64,000 nucleotides of DNA, from NCBI RefSeq assembly GCF_024171525.1, contig NZ_JALJZY010000001.1, forward strand, positions 186,001 to 250,000, given 5' to 3'. How positions within the stretch are numbered: position 1 is the stretch's first letter; every line of letters begins with the position of its first letter. Source of the stretch: Neisseriaceae bacterium HSC-16F19. GTDB lineage: Bacteria; Pseudomonadota; Gammaproteobacteria; Burkholderiales; Neisseriaceae. The translations under genes were made by a program, and so were the position numbers. This document shows, in pieces, positions 40,976-49,946 of this stretch. The notes beneath the pieces are model-generated. The model was not told the origin of the DNA. It was given only the letters and a program-made list of their open reading frames with translations, and did not search any database.

Positions 40976-42194
40976 CTTTCTGCTCGCGTATGGGCAGATT
41001 CAACAGCGCCGCCGCCGCAGCCAGGGCAATATCGGCATACCACATCCAGCCGTAATCACCGAAGGCCGTCAGCGCCACACCACCCAGATAAGCGCCGAAA
41101 AAACCGCCGATTTGATGTGACAGCAATACCAAGCCGAACAAAGTCGCCAGATAGCGCACCCCAAACAGCTTGCCCACCAGTGCCGCCGTCGGCGGTACGG
41201 TGGCGAGCCAGGTCAGGCCCAAGCCGACGGCAAACAGGTAAAAAGTGGTGTCGGTGCGCGGCGAGAGCAGATACACCGCAATCAGCAGGGCGCGCGATCC
41301 GTACATCCAAAACAGCAGATATTTGCTGCGGTAGCGGTCCACACACCAGCCGATGACCAAGGAACCAATCACATTGGCAATGCCAATCAAGGCCAGCGAC
41401 CACGAAGCCACCTGCGCAGGCAGGCCGCACAAAGCCACTTCGGTGGGCAGATGGGTTACCAAAAAGGCGATGTGGAAACCGCAGGTAAAAAAGCCCAGAT
41501 GCAGCAGGATATAGCTGCCGTTTTTCCACGAACCCTTTACCGTCTGCCACAAGCCCTGCTCTGTATCTTGTCCCACCGCAGACTGGGAAGGCGCGGCGGA
41601 CTGCGGACTATTGCGGGTAAGCAACCAAGCGAGCGGAATAATCAGCAGCATCACCGCCGCCAATACATAAAACGCACCCTGCCAGCCGAGCACAGGCAGC
41701 ATAATCAGCCCCTGCACAAAGGGTGCAAAGGCAAACTGCCCCAAAGAGCCGCCGGCATTGACCACGCCGTTGGCAGTACCGCGCCAGGCAGCGGGCAGGC
41801 GGTTGGCCACCTGACTCATCAAAATCGAATGACTGGCAGCACCGGAACCCACCGCCACCATGATCCCCAGACTCAACACCAGCCCCCAGGTGTCCGGCAG
41901 CCACGGCACCGCCACCAAACCCAAGGCCAAGAGCAGCGTGCCCGACCACAATACCGGCCAGGCACCGTAACGGTCGGCGAGCATGCCGCTCACAGGCTGC
42001 GCCACGCCCCACATCAGCTGGGTCATGGCCATGGCCAGGCTGATGCCGGTCAGGCTCAGGCCCACGCCCATATGGATGGGCTGCACAAACAGGCCCAGCG
42101 ACATGCGCAGGCCCATGGTCATCATTAGAATCGCCGCCGCCGCGGCCACCAGACCCCACAGCAGGCGTTTATCGGACGAAGGTGTTTGCATCAT
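40944..42194 (-). CDS. MFS transporter, monocarboxylate/oxalate-formate-type
   Basis: Twelve-helix major facilitator (about 416 residues from the chosen start). The loop between helices 2 and 3 has GMLADRYGAWPVLW (the MFS G-x-L-x-D-R-x-G-R type motif), and there is a long cytoplasmic loop (about 190-215) between the two halves. N-terminal GLRMSLGLFVQPIHMGVG resembles carriers of the OFA/MCP type that move small organic acids. The start at 42194 is preferred; the upstream frame to 42239 is the end of a Correia-like element. The last eight residues are encoded by repeat sequence, so the C-terminus may have been altered. Confidence 0.85.
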   Translation of the reverse strand: MMQTPSSDKRLLWGLVAAAAAILMMTMGLRMSLGLFVQPIHMGVGLSLTGISLAMAMTQLMWGVAQPVSGMLADRYGAWPVLWSGTLLLALGLVAVPWLPDTWGLVLSLGIMVAVGSGAASHSILMSQVANRLPAAWRGTANGVVNAGGSLGQFAFAPFVQGLIMLPVLGWQGAFYVLAAVMLLIIPLAWLLTRNSPQSAAPSQSAVGQDTEQGLWQTVKGSWKNGSYILLHLGFFTCGFHIAFLVTHLPTEVALCGLPAQVASWSLALIGIANVIGSLVIGWCVDRYRSKYLLFWMYGSRALLIAVYLLSPRTDTTFYLFAVGLGLTWLATVPPTAALVGKLFGVRYLATLFGLVLLSHQIGGFFGAYLGGVALTAFGDYGWMWYADIALAAAAALLNLPIREQKVLRSAVALRS

Positions 42195-42210
42195 CAATTC
42201 TTTTGAAATA

Positions 42211-42390
42211 TATAGTCGAATAAAATAAGCATGAGACAAGACAGCAAGCCGCAGACAGTACGAGTAGTACGGAGCTGATTTTGTTGCCGCTTTAGCGGCT
42301 TACAAAAATCGCTCTCTTTGAGCCTGGCGCGACCATAGGAAGTCCCCGTGGGACAGCAATGCCGTATCATGCTTATTTTAAATGACTATA
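42211..42390. mobile_element. Correia-like element B3 (180 bases)
   Basis: Ends TATAGTCGAATAAAATAAGC and GCTTATTTTAAATGACTATA form 20-base imperfect terminal inverted repeats. The core has GACAGTACGAGTAGTACGGA, CCGCTTTAGCGG, CGCTCTCTTTGAGC. It starts 17 bases upstream of the MFS start codon, so its end may carry the promoter, as known for Correia elements in Neisseria. Confidence 0.85.
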
Positions 42391-42456
42391 CCGCCGTTTT
42401 TCAGGCAGCCCCGACAAAGGCCGCACCCTATCACAATTCGACCGCCTGCGGACAAC

Positions 42457-42480
42457 AAAAAGGCAGCCCGAAGGCTGCCT
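42457..42480 (-). terminator. Terminator of aceA with UUCG loop
   Basis: Minus strand AGGCAGCC-TTCG-GGCTGCCT followed by TTTTTG. The stem is made from DUS halves and capped by the very stable UUCG tetraloop. It lies about 175 bases past the aceA stop. Confidence 0.8.
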
Positions 42481-42493
42481 GAAAAACCGATTT

Positions 42494-42655
42494 CAGGTAG
42501 TGTGGTCACGATATTTGTGCAGCGGTTTTGCGAGATAAAAAGCGCGTATGTAAGGCGGAAAGCACAGCAAGGTTGGACACCTTGCGCGCATTTCCAACGC
42601 GGCAGACGTGTTTTTTGGCCGCAAACACCGCCACAGCATATTGTGACAACACTGC
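42494..42655. other. Unexplained stretch downstream of aceA
   Basis: About 160 bases with a hairpin CAAGGTTGGACACCTTG and no coding frame or recognised repeat. It would be the 3' untranslated region of aceA. Confidence 0.4.
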
Positions 42656-44251
42656 CTAGTGGAACTGGTTCATGGTGTTGTCTTTACCGGAGGCTTTCAG
42701 TGCGGCTTCACCGGCAAAGTATTCTTTGTGGTTGTCGCCAATGTCGGAACCGGCCATGTTTTGGTGTTTCACGGTGGCGATGCCTTGGCGGATTTCTTCG
42801 CGCTGTACGCCTTTCACATAAGCCAGCATGCCCAAGTCGGCAAAATAGCCTTTGGCCAGATTGTCGGTAGAGAGTGCGGCAGTGTGGTAGGTCGGCAGGG
42901 TGATCAGGTGGTGGAAAATACCGGCCTGGGCAGACGCATCGCGCTGGAAGGTGCGGATTTTCTCGTCGGCTTCGTTGGCCAGGTCGGTGTTGTCGTAGTC
43001 CACGCTCATCAGCTTGTCGCGCTCGTAGGCAGACACGTCTTTACCGGCTTCTTTCCAGGCATCAAACACTTGCTGGCGGAAGTTCAGGGTCCAGTTGAAG
43101 GACGGGCTGTTGTTGTACACCAGTTTGGCATTGGGGATCACTTCGCGGATGCGGTCGATCATGCCTTTGATTTGGCCGATGTGCGGTTTTTCGGTTTCGA
43201 TCCAAATCATGTCGGCGCCGTTTTGCAGCGAGGTGATGCAGTCCAGCACGCAGCGGTCTTCACCGGTGCCTTTGCGGAATTGGAACAGATTGCTCGGCAG
43301 GCGTTTCGGACGCAAGAGTTTGCCGTCGCGCTTGATGATCACGTCGCCGTTGCCCAGCTCGTCGGCGCTGATTTCGTCGCAGTCGAGGAAGCTGTTGTAT
43401 TGGTCACCCAAATCGCCCGGCTCGTTGGTGACGGCGATTTGTTTGGTCAGACCGGCACCCAGGGAGTCGGTACGCGCCACAATCACGCCGTCGGGGATGC
43501 CCAATTCCATAAAGGCATAGCGTACGGCATTGATTTTGGCCAGGAAGTCGGCGTGCGGCACGGTCACTTTACCGTCTTGGTGGCCGCATTGTTTCTCGTC
43601 GGATACCTGGTTTTCGATTTGGATACAGCAGGCACCGGCCTCAATCATTTGTTTGGCCAACAGATAAGTGGCTTCGGCATTACCGAAACCGGCGTCGATG
43701 TCGGCAATAATCGGTACCACATGGGTTTCGTGGTTGTCGATTTGCGCCAGAATTTCGGCTTCTTTGGCTTTGTCGCCGGCTTCGCGGGCGGCATCCAAGG
43801 CGGTGAACAGCAGATCCAGTTCACGCGCGTCGGCTTGGCGCAGGAAGGTGTACAGCTCTTCGATCAAACCGGAAACAGAGGTTTTTTCGTGCATGGACTG
43901 GTCCGGCAGCGGGCCGAAATCGGAACGCAGCGCAGCCACCATCCAGCCGGAGAGGTAGAGATAGCGTTTGTTGGTGGATTTCAGGTGTTTCTTAATGGAG
44001 ATCAGCTTTTGCTGGCCGATAAAACCATGCCAGCAACCCAAAGACTGGGTGTACAAAGATGAGTCGGCATCGTATTCGGCCATGTCGCGGCGCATGATGC
44101 CGGCAGTGTATTTGGCGATTTCCAAACCGGTTTGGAACTGGTTTTGCAGACGCATGCGCGCCACGGCTTCGGCGCTGATGGCCGACCAAGCGGCACCGGC
44201 CTTGTCGATTTCCGCTTGGGCGCGGTTGATTTCTTGCTGGTATTGAGACAT
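42656..44251 (-). CDS. aceA: Isocitrate lyase
   Basis: First enzyme of the glyoxylate shunt, cleaving isocitrate to glyoxylate and succinate. The 531-residue length and the catalytic loop DEKQCGHQDGKVTVPH (K-x-C-G-H type) match the larger isocitrate lyase subfamily of Pseudomonas. Other matches are PIIADIDAGFGN, CIQIENQVSDEKQ and VARTDSLGAGL, and YNNSPSFNW near 385. AAGGAAG lies before the ATG. Malate synthase is not in this window. The gene ends about 175 bases before its terminator. Confidence 0.96.
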   Translation of the reverse strand: MSQYQQEINRAQAEIDKAGAAWSAISAEAVARMRLQNQFQTGLEIAKYTAGIMRRDMAEYDADSSLYTQSLGCWHGFIGQQKLISIKKHLKSTNKRYLYLSGWMVAALRSDFGPLPDQSMHEKTSVSGLIEELYTFLRQADARELDLLFTALDAAREAGDKAKEAEILAQIDNHETHVVPIIADIDAGFGNAEATYLLAKQMIEAGACCIQIENQVSDEKQCGHQDGKVTVPHADFLAKINAVRYAFMELGIPDGVIVARTDSLGAGLTKQIAVTNEPGDLGDQYNSFLDCDEISADELGNGDVIIKRDGKLLRPKRLPSNLFQFRKGTGEDRCVLDCITSLQNGADMIWIETEKPHIGQIKGMIDRIREVIPNAKLVYNNSPSFNWTLNFRQQVFDAWKEAGKDVSAYERDKLMSVDYDNTDLANEADEKIRTFQRDASAQAGIFHHLITLPTYHTAALSTDNLAKGYFADLGMLAYVKGVQREEIRQGIATVKHQNMAGSDIGDNHKEYFAGEAALKASGKDNTMNQFH

Positions 44252-44609
44252 ACACACTTCCTTTGGTAAAGCTGATTAACATTGTTCTTGATGTGCATCG
44301 CTTGCATGAAGCTTTGATGCAGTGCAATAAATTTACCTTGTTTTGCCCACTTAGGGAAGCCCCCGCGGCATGAATTTACCCGACTGTTGTCATGTCTGCC
44401 AGAAACGAACATCTGCCCATTCGTTTGTGTCGCTTTACGCACCGAGACAAGCGCTTTATTGTGTTGTAAACGAAGAAAATACAACACCCGTGCCTTTTTC
44501 GCACAGCAAAACCTCAGCCGCCTTTCAGGCTGCCTGAAAACGCATCACAGCCGTGTTGTGATTGGCACCGTGCTTGCCTAAAATACACCCTTTTTCAGGC
44601 AGCCTCCCC
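44252..44609. other. Divergent intergenic region aceA/galT
   Basis: About 360 bases without a gene. It must carry the aceA promoter (minus) and the galT promoter (plus). A double DUS lies at 44524-44538 and one DUS (44595-44606) directly abuts the galT start, where it replaces the ribosome-binding region. Confidence 0.55.
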
Positions 44610-45668
44610 ATGACCGCTTTCTGCCCCACCGACCACCCCCACCGCCGCTACAACCCGCTGGCCGACCAATGGATATTGGTGTCGCCCCACCGCGCCAAAC
44701 GCCCGTGGCAGGGCCAGCAGGAACAGGCGGACGACAGCCCCCGCCCCGCCCACGACCCCGAGTGCTATCTGTGCGCCGGCAATACCCGCATCAATGGCGA
44801 GGCCAATCCCGCCTACACCGGCCCGTTTGTCTTTACCAACGACTTCTCCGCCCTGCTGCCGGACACCCCGCAGCCCGCACCGGCCGATGCCCATCCGCTG
44901 TTTCAATCCCAGGCCGTGCGCGGGGTGAGCCGTGTCATCTGTTTTTCGCCCGACCACGGCAAAACCCTGCCCGAACTGCCACTGGCCGACATCGAAGCGG
45001 TGGTGGCGGTATGGCAGCAGCAAAGCGCCGAATTGGGGCAGCATTACCGCTGGGTGCAGATTTTTGAAAACAAAGGCGCGGTCATGGGCTGCTCCAATCC
45101 GCATCCGCACGGCCAGATTTGGGCCGGCGATTTCCTACCCGACCTTCCCGCCCGCGCCGATGCCGCCCAAGCAGCCTATTGGACCCGCCACCAACGCAGC
45201 CTGCTTATGGATTATGTAGGGGAAGAATTGCAGCGGCGCGAACGCATCGTGGTGGAAACCGAACATTGGCTGGCAGTGGTGCCCTATTGGGCGGCGTGGC
45301 CGTTTGAAACCCTGCTCCTGCCCAAGGCGGCGGTGCAGCGCATCACCGAACTGAGCGCCGCACAAAGCCGCGATTTGGCCCTGGCCTTGAAACAACTCAC
45401 CAGCCGCTACGACAATCTGTTTCATACCAGCTTCCCCTACTCCATGGGCTGGCACGGCGCCCCCTTTGACGGCGGCGGCCACCCGCACTGGCAGCTGCAC
45501 GCGCATTTCTATCCGCCGCTGTTGCGCTCGGCCACGGTACGCAAATTCATGGTGGGCTATGAAATGCTGGCCGAAGCCCAGCGCGACCTCACCCCCGAAC
45601 AGGCCGCAGAGCGGCTCGCCGCCCTGCCCGCCACACATTACCGCCAACAATCCGGCGTGCTGGCATAA
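44610..45668 (+). CDS. galT: Galactose-1-phosphate uridylyltransferase
   Basis: Leloir enzyme (352 residues) exchanging UMP between UDP-glucose and galactose-1-phosphate. The catalytic motif SNPHPHGQIWA contains the nucleophilic histidine; an early HRRYNPLADQWILVSPHRAK and C-x-x-C (CYLCAGN) zinc region, and late FPYSMGWHGAP and HWQLHAHFYPPLLRS are all typical. The ATG at 44610 is chosen because the family starts there; the frame is open to 44562. A DUS occupies the few bases upstream, so no normal ribosome site is visible. galK follows 480 bases later. Confidence 0.96.
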   Translation: MTAFCPTDHPHRRYNPLADQWILVSPHRAKRPWQGQQEQADDSPRPAHDPECYLCAGNTRINGEANPAYTGPFVFTNDFSALLPDTPQPAPADAHPLFQSQAVRGVSRVICFSPDHGKTLPELPLADIEAVVAVWQQQSAELGQHYRWVQIFENKGAVMGCSNPHPHGQIWAGDFLPDLPARADAAQAAYWTRHQRSLLMDYVGEELQRRERIVVETEHWLAVVPYWAAWPFETLLLPKAAVQRITELSAAQSRDLALALKQLTSRYDNLFHTSFPYSMGWHGAPFDGGGHPHWQLHAHFYPPLLRSATVRKFMVGYEMLAEAQRDLTPEQAAERLAALPATHYRQQSGVLA

Positions 45669-45678
45669 AACCAGAGCT

Positions 45679-45747
45679 GTAGCTTGGGTTGAAAACCCAA
45701 CACCTGTGCAACGGTTGGGGTTTGTTGGGTCTGGCGACCCAACCTAC
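45679..45747. repeat. Family A REP doublet
   Basis: GTAGCTTGGGTTGAAAACCC on the left, TTGGGTCTGGCGACCCAACCT on the right in part, between galT and the family E element. Confidence 0.75.
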
Positions 45748-45779
45748 GGCTAGCGCTCTTTCGGTATCGGTAAACATCC

Positions 45780-46021
45780 TTTAATCCAAGTATGTTTACG
45801 GCTACAGCTCTATCCGCTGGCGCAGCCGAACGGAGCGCGGTTTTTCGGGGAAAAAGGGCAAAGCTGTTTGAGCAGCGCAGCTGCGAGTTTTTTGCCCGCC
45901 CGAAAAACCGTGTGCAGTGAGGGTAGTTTGCGCAGCAAACCTACAACCGCGGCCGCCTTTCTTTTGCCTTCTTTTCTTTGGCGGCGCAAAGAAAAGAAGG
46001 TGGCCGCGCGGCCATGAAGCG
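45780..46021 (-). repeat. Family E element, copy 3 (inverted)
   Basis: Complement of the elements at 20299 and 26701, from ATCCAAGTATGTTTACGGC to GGCCATGAAGC. A few substitutions (for example an added A-rich stretch) distinguish it. With the REP it fills the gap between galT and galK. Confidence 0.8.
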
Positions 46022-46144
46022 CAAAGTGAAATGCTGGGGCACGTGCAATACAACACGGCATCAATTTGTGCTTTCAAGCAGGTTTATTTTTTATGTAAAT
46101 ACCTATGATTAAAAACCCGCCGTCACCAATATACGGAAACCCAC

Positions 46145-47278
46145 ATGCAACTAAACGACTTATTTGAAACCCATTACCACCGCGCCCCCGAATACACCGT
46201 GCGCGCGCCCGGCCGTGTCAATCTGATAGGCGAGCACACCGACTACAACGACGGTTTTGTACTGCCCTGCGCCATCGACTTTGCCGCCTGTGTGGCGGTG
46301 GCCAAAAACGGCGGCACGCAATTGAACGTCTATGCCGCCGATTACGATGCCCACGACCACTTTGCCATAGACGGCGACATCGCCGCCAGCGAACAGCAAT
46401 GGGCGCAATATGTGCGCGCGGTGGTCTGGGCTTTGGCGCAACGCGGTTTCAGGCTGCCTGAAGGAGTAGATATGGTCATCAGCGGCAATGTGCCGCAAGG
46501 TGCGGGCTTAAGCTCGTCCGCCGCCTTGCAGGTGGGCATAGCCAAGGCACTGCAAACCCTGTTTGCCTGGCCGCTGGACGAAACCGGGTTGGCACTGATT
46601 GCCCAGCAGGCGGAAAACGGCTTTGTCGGCTGCCAGTGCGGCATTATGGACCAGCTCGCCAGCGCCCGCGGTGTGGCCGGACACGCGCTGCTGATCGACT
46701 GCCGCAGTCTGGAAGCCACACCCATTCCCATGCCCGCGCATCTGGCGGTGATGATTGTGCATTCCCATGTCAAACGCGGCCTGGTGGACAGCGAATACAA
46801 TACCCGCCGCGCCCAATGCCAGCAGGCGGCGGCACATTTTCAGGCAGCCGCGCTGCGCGATGTCAGCCTGGCGCAATGGCAAAGTGACAAAGACGGTTTG
46901 GATGAGACCGCCGCCCGCCGCGCCCGTTACATCATTGCCGAAAACCAGCGCACCCTCGATGCCGCCGCCGCCTTGCGCTCAGGCGACATCGCCACCCTGT
47001 CGCGCTTGATGGCCGAAAGCCACCAGGGCATGAAAGACGAATTTGAAATCACCCACCCGGCGGTGGATGCCCTAGTGGAGATTATGGCCGAGGCCATCGG
47101 CAAAGACGGCGGCGTGCGCATGACCGGCGGCGGTTTCGGCGGCTGCGTGGTGGCCCTGCTGCCGCACGAAAAGGTGGACAGCGTGCGCGCACACATCGCC
47201 CGCCATTACCACGCCCGTACCGGACTCACCGAAGAAGTGTTTGTGTGCACCCCGCATGCGGGCGTGGCCGTCGTCTGA
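46145..47278 (+). CDS. galK: Galactokinase
   Basis: Phosphorylates galactose (377 residues, GHMP kinase family). The substrate signature is APGRVNLIGEHTDYNDGFVLP (residues about 23-43, shown in part), the ATP loop VPQGAGLSSSAALQVGIAKA, and the third motif GVRMTGGGFGGCVVALLP. GGAAA lies eight bases before the ATG. Two DUS are within the gene (46448 and near 46838). It is followed by a DUS-pair terminator shared with argJ. Confidence 0.97.
   Translation: MQLNDLFETHYHRAPEYTVRAPGRVNLIGEHTDYNDGFVLPCAIDFAACVAVAKNGGTQLNVYAADYDAHDHFAIDGDIAASEQQWAQYVRAVVWALAQRGFRLPEGVDMVISGNVPQGAGLSSSAALQVGIAKALQTLFAWPLDETGLALIAQQAENGFVGCQCGIMDQLASARGVAGHALLIDCRSLEATPIPMPAHLAVMIVHSHVKRGLVDSEYNTRRAQCQQAAAHFQAAALRDVSLAQWQSDKDGLDETAARRARYIIAENQRTLDAAAALRSGDIATLSRLMAESHQGMKDEFEITHPAVDALVEIMAEAIGKDGGVRMTGGGFGGCVVALLPHEKVDSVRAHIARHYHARTGLTEEVFVCTPHAGVAVV
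46448..46462. repeat. Self-overlapping double DUS in galK
   Basis: TTCAGGCTGCCTGAA inside the coding sequence (encoding F-R-L-P-E). Confidence 0.8.
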
Positions 47279-47296
47279 GCCCTTACCACAAACCCG

Positions 47297-47332
47297 AAAA
47301 AGGCTGCCTGAAACCTTTCAGGCAGCCTTTTG
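47297..47332. terminator. DUS-pair terminator, galK/argJ convergent
   Basis: AAAAGGCTGCCTGAAA...TTTCAGGCAGCCTTTT, an almost perfect 16-bp stem with a short loop, with A and T runs on each side. Works for both converging genes. Confidence 0.85.
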
Positions 47333-47351
47333 TACAGAAAACAATCCAGCC

Positions 47352-48569
47352 TTAACTGCGGTAATCGGCATTAATCGCCACATACTCCTTGGACAAATCG
47401 CAGGTGTAGATGCGTGCTTCGGTGTCGCCGCGTTGCAAGTCCACGGTGACGGTGATTTCCGCTTCGGCCATCACCGCCTGTCCGGCCGCTTCGGTGTAGG
47501 CGGCGGCGCGGCCGCCGTTTTCGGCCACGAGTACGTCGCCGAGATAGACTTTGAGGCGGTCGACATCCAAATCGGCAATCCCGGCATAGCCGATGGCGCA
47601 GAGGATGCGGCCGAGGTTGGGGTCGCTGGCGTAAAACGCGGTTTTCACCAGCGGCGAGCGGGCAATGGCATAACCGACACTGCGGGCTTCTTCGCGGCTG
47701 CGGGCGTTTTTCACCGCCACGGTGATGAATTTGCCCGCGCCCTCGCCGTCACGCACGATGGCTTGTGCTAATTCCAGCGCCAAATCGGCCAGCACGGCTT
47801 TGACGGCGTGGTAATGCACATCGTCGGCCGAGGTGATTTTGGGCAGGCCGCTCTTGCCGGTGGCCACCACCACAAAGCTGTCGTTGGTGCTGGTATCGCC
47901 GTCGATGCTGATGGCGTTAAACGACACATCGGCCACTTCGGCCACCATTTGCTGCAACAGCGGCCGGGCAATGGCGGCGTCGGTGGCGATAAAGGCGAGC
48001 ATGGTGGCCATATTGGGATGAATCATGCCCGCACCTTTGGCCATGCCGCTGAAACGCACGGTTTTGCCGTCCAGTTCCAATTCGCGGCTGGCGGCTTTGG
48101 GCACGGTGTCGGTGGTCATGATGGCGGCGGCGGCCTCGGCCCAGCCTTGTGGTTTGACCTTGGGCAGGGCGGCGATGATTTTGTCTACCGGCAGCGGCTC
48201 CAGAATCACACCGGTGGAGAAGGGCAACACCTGTTCGGGGGCGCAGCCCACTTGCGCGGCCACGGCGCGGCACACGGCCAGCGCATCTTCGCGCCCCTGT
48301 TTGCCGGTACCGGCATTGGCGTTACCGGTATTCACCACCAGTGCGCGGATGCCGGCATCGGTGGCGAGGTGTTGTTTGGCAATCTGCACCGGTGCGGCGC
48401 AGAAGCGGTTTTGCGTGAACACGGCGCCGATGCTGTTGGTGGAATTGAGCACCATCAGCGTGAGGTCGTCGCGGTCAGCGTATTTGACCCCGGCCTGGGC
48501 GGTGTACAACTGGGTGCCTTCCACCGGCAAAACGGCGGCGGCATCGGGCGGATTGAGATTGACGGCCAT
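47352..48569 (-). CDS. argJ: Ornithine acetyltransferase / N-acetylglutamate synthase
   Basis: Recycles the acetyl group in arginine synthesis (405 residues). It is a self-cleaving N-terminal nucleophile enzyme; the cleavage site is in GAGMIHPNMATMLAFIATDA (between Ala and Thr of the MATML stretch). VNTGNANAGTGKQG and SFNAISIDGDTSTNDS are other signatures, and the end has YVAINADYRS. GGAG lies nine bases before the ATG. CarAB supplies carbamoyl phosphate for the same pathway. Confidence 0.97.
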   Translation of the reverse strand: MAVNLNPPDAAAVLPVEGTQLYTAQAGVKYADRDDLTLMVLNSTNSIGAVFTQNRFCAAPVQIAKQHLATDAGIRALVVNTGNANAGTGKQGREDALAVCRAVAAQVGCAPEQVLPFSTGVILEPLPVDKIIAALPKVKPQGWAEAAAAIMTTDTVPKAASRELELDGKTVRFSGMAKGAGMIHPNMATMLAFIATDAAIARPLLQQMVAEVADVSFNAISIDGDTSTNDSFVVVATGKSGLPKITSADDVHYHAVKAVLADLALELAQAIVRDGEGAGKFITVAVKNARSREEARSVGYAIARSPLVKTAFYASDPNLGRILCAIGYAGIADLDVDRLKVYLGDVLVAENGGRAAAYTEAAGQAVMAEAEITVTVDLQRGDTEARIYTCDLSKEYVAINADYRS

Positions 48570-48632
48570 AGAACAAGCTCCATTATGGTTTGGAATTGAG
48601 GGATTGCGGCGCCTGCACGCTGCCTGAAAGCT

Positions 48633-49442
48633 TTACAGTCCCAGCCAGCGGTACAGCATATTGGCGGACAAAATCAGCAGCAGAATACCCAGCAGCTGCT
48701 TGAGGCGCTCCGGCGGCAGTTTGTGCGACAGTTTCACACCCTGCGGCGCCATGGTCACCGTGCCCACGGCCATCAGCGCGGCCAAAAGCGGATAGGTAAA
48801 GCCGAGCATGCCGTCGGGCAAATCCGGTGTCGACCATCCGGCCACCAGATAAGTGACCGCGCCGGTGACGGCAATCGGCCAGCCCAAGGCGGCGGAGGTG
48901 CCCACCACTTCGCGCACGGGCACATTGCAATACAGCATAAACGGCATGGACAAGGTGCCGCCGCCGATGCCGATCCAGCTCGACAAGAGGCCGATCACCC
49001 CGCCCGCACCCGAAATGCCCGCCGGGCCGGGCAGCTGCCGCGCGGCCTTGGGTTTGAGTTGCAGCAGGGTCTGCACCCCGGCCACGGCGGCGAAGACGAT
49101 AAACACCAGCTGCAAATGGCGGCTGGGTATCCAGCGCGCCAACAGCGAGCCCACGGCCACGCCGATGAGCAGGCCGGGCACGATGCGGCGCACAATGTCC
49201 CAGCGCACCGCACCTTTTTTATGCTGCGCGCGCGCGCTGGAAAACGAGGTGCACACCATCACCAGAAACGAGGTGCCCACGGCGATGTGCTGCGCATACG
49301 GGCTGTCCACGCCCTGCAAATGCAGCACCCACAACACAATGGGCACCAAAATCAGGCCGCCACCGATGCCGAGCAGCCCGGCGAGCAGGCCGGCAAAGGC
49401 GCTGACGGCCAGTACCGACACAACAATTTCTACAGTCCACAT
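48633..49442 (-). CDS. TSUP-family exporter (TauE/SafE)
   Basis: Membrane protein (269 residues) with about eight helices. It contains two homologous halves with glycine-rich segments GLLAGLLGIGGGLILVPIV and SSWIGIGGGTLSMPFM, the signature of the TauE/SafE (TSUP) family that exports sulfite, sulfoacetate or related anions. Substrate cannot be told. It lies four bases after the DUF523 gene on the same strand (49447), so they are probably co-transcribed; a DUS is just beyond its end. Confidence 0.88.
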   Translation of the reverse strand: MWTVEIVVSVLAVSAFAGLLAGLLGIGGGLILVPIVLWVLHLQGVDSPYAQHIAVGTSFLVMVCTSFSSARAQHKKGAVRWDIVRRIVPGLLIGVAVGSLLARWIPSRHLQLVFIVFAAVAGVQTLLQLKPKAARQLPGPAGISGAGGVIGLLSSWIGIGGGTLSMPFMLYCNVPVREVVGTSAALGWPIAVTGAVTYLVAGWSTPDLPDGMLGFTYPLLAALMAVGTVTMAPQGVKLSHKLPPERLKQLLGILLLILSANMLYRWLGL

Positions 49443-49446
49443 AGGC

Positions 49447-49905
49447 TTATCCGCGCCCTTCCACTTCGATACCGTGCCGCCGCAGCAAGGCCGCGGTCAC
49501 GCCCTGCCCCGCCGCTTTGGCATTGCAAAAACGGCCGTCATACACGCGGCTGCAACCGCAGGAGGGGCTGTTTTCTTTCAATACCGCACGGCGGGCGCCG
49601 TGCTGTTGTGCCAAGGCCAGCGTGGCTTCGGCACCGGCCAGATAGGCGGCGCTGACATCCTGGCCGCTCAAATCCACCACCTGGGCCGTACCGTCCAAAA
49701 CCGCATTGCCGTCGCCGCCGCACAATTCCGCCGGCAGGCGCGGCGTGGGCAGACCGGCCAAAATCTCCGGACACACCGGAATCACGCGCTTATCCGCCAA
49801 GGCCGCCACCAAGGCCGGGTCGGCGCTGGCGTGGCCGTTGTAACGCACCGGCTGCCCCAAGAGACAGGCGCTCACCAAAACCACTTCTTCTTCGGAGGGA
49901 TACAT
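49447..49905 (-). CDS. DUF523 domain-containing protein
   Basis: A 152-residue protein of the DUF523 family. It shows SACLLGQPVRYNGHA near the N-terminus, CPEILAGLPTPR, and KENSPSCGCSRVYDG; the conserved cysteines in SACLLG and SPSCGC suggest metal or iron-sulfur binding, but its function is not established. It stands between pssA and the TSUP exporter in one orientation. Confidence 0.85.
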   Translation of the reverse strand: MYPSEEEVVLVSACLLGQPVRYNGHASADPALVAALADKRVIPVCPEILAGLPTPRLPAELCGGDGNAVLDGTAQVVDLSGQDVSAAYLAGAEATLALAQQHGARRAVLKENSPSCGCSRVYDGRFCNAKAAGQGVTAALLRRHGIEVEGRG

Positions 49906-49916
49906 AAGACTTCCTC

Positions 49917-49946
49917 AGGCTGCCTGAAAACCTTTTCAGGCAGCCT
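49917..49946 (-). terminator. DUS pair at the end of pssA
   Basis: AGGCTGCCTGAA (49917-49928) and TTCAGGCAGCCT (49935-49946) form a 12-bp stem. The pssA stop codon TGA lies inside the second arm. No T-run follows, so it may act only partly before the DUF523 gene. Confidence 0.65.

Noticed and set aside
42659..44062. 467-residue plus-strand open frame
   Set aside because: Antisense shadow of aceA.
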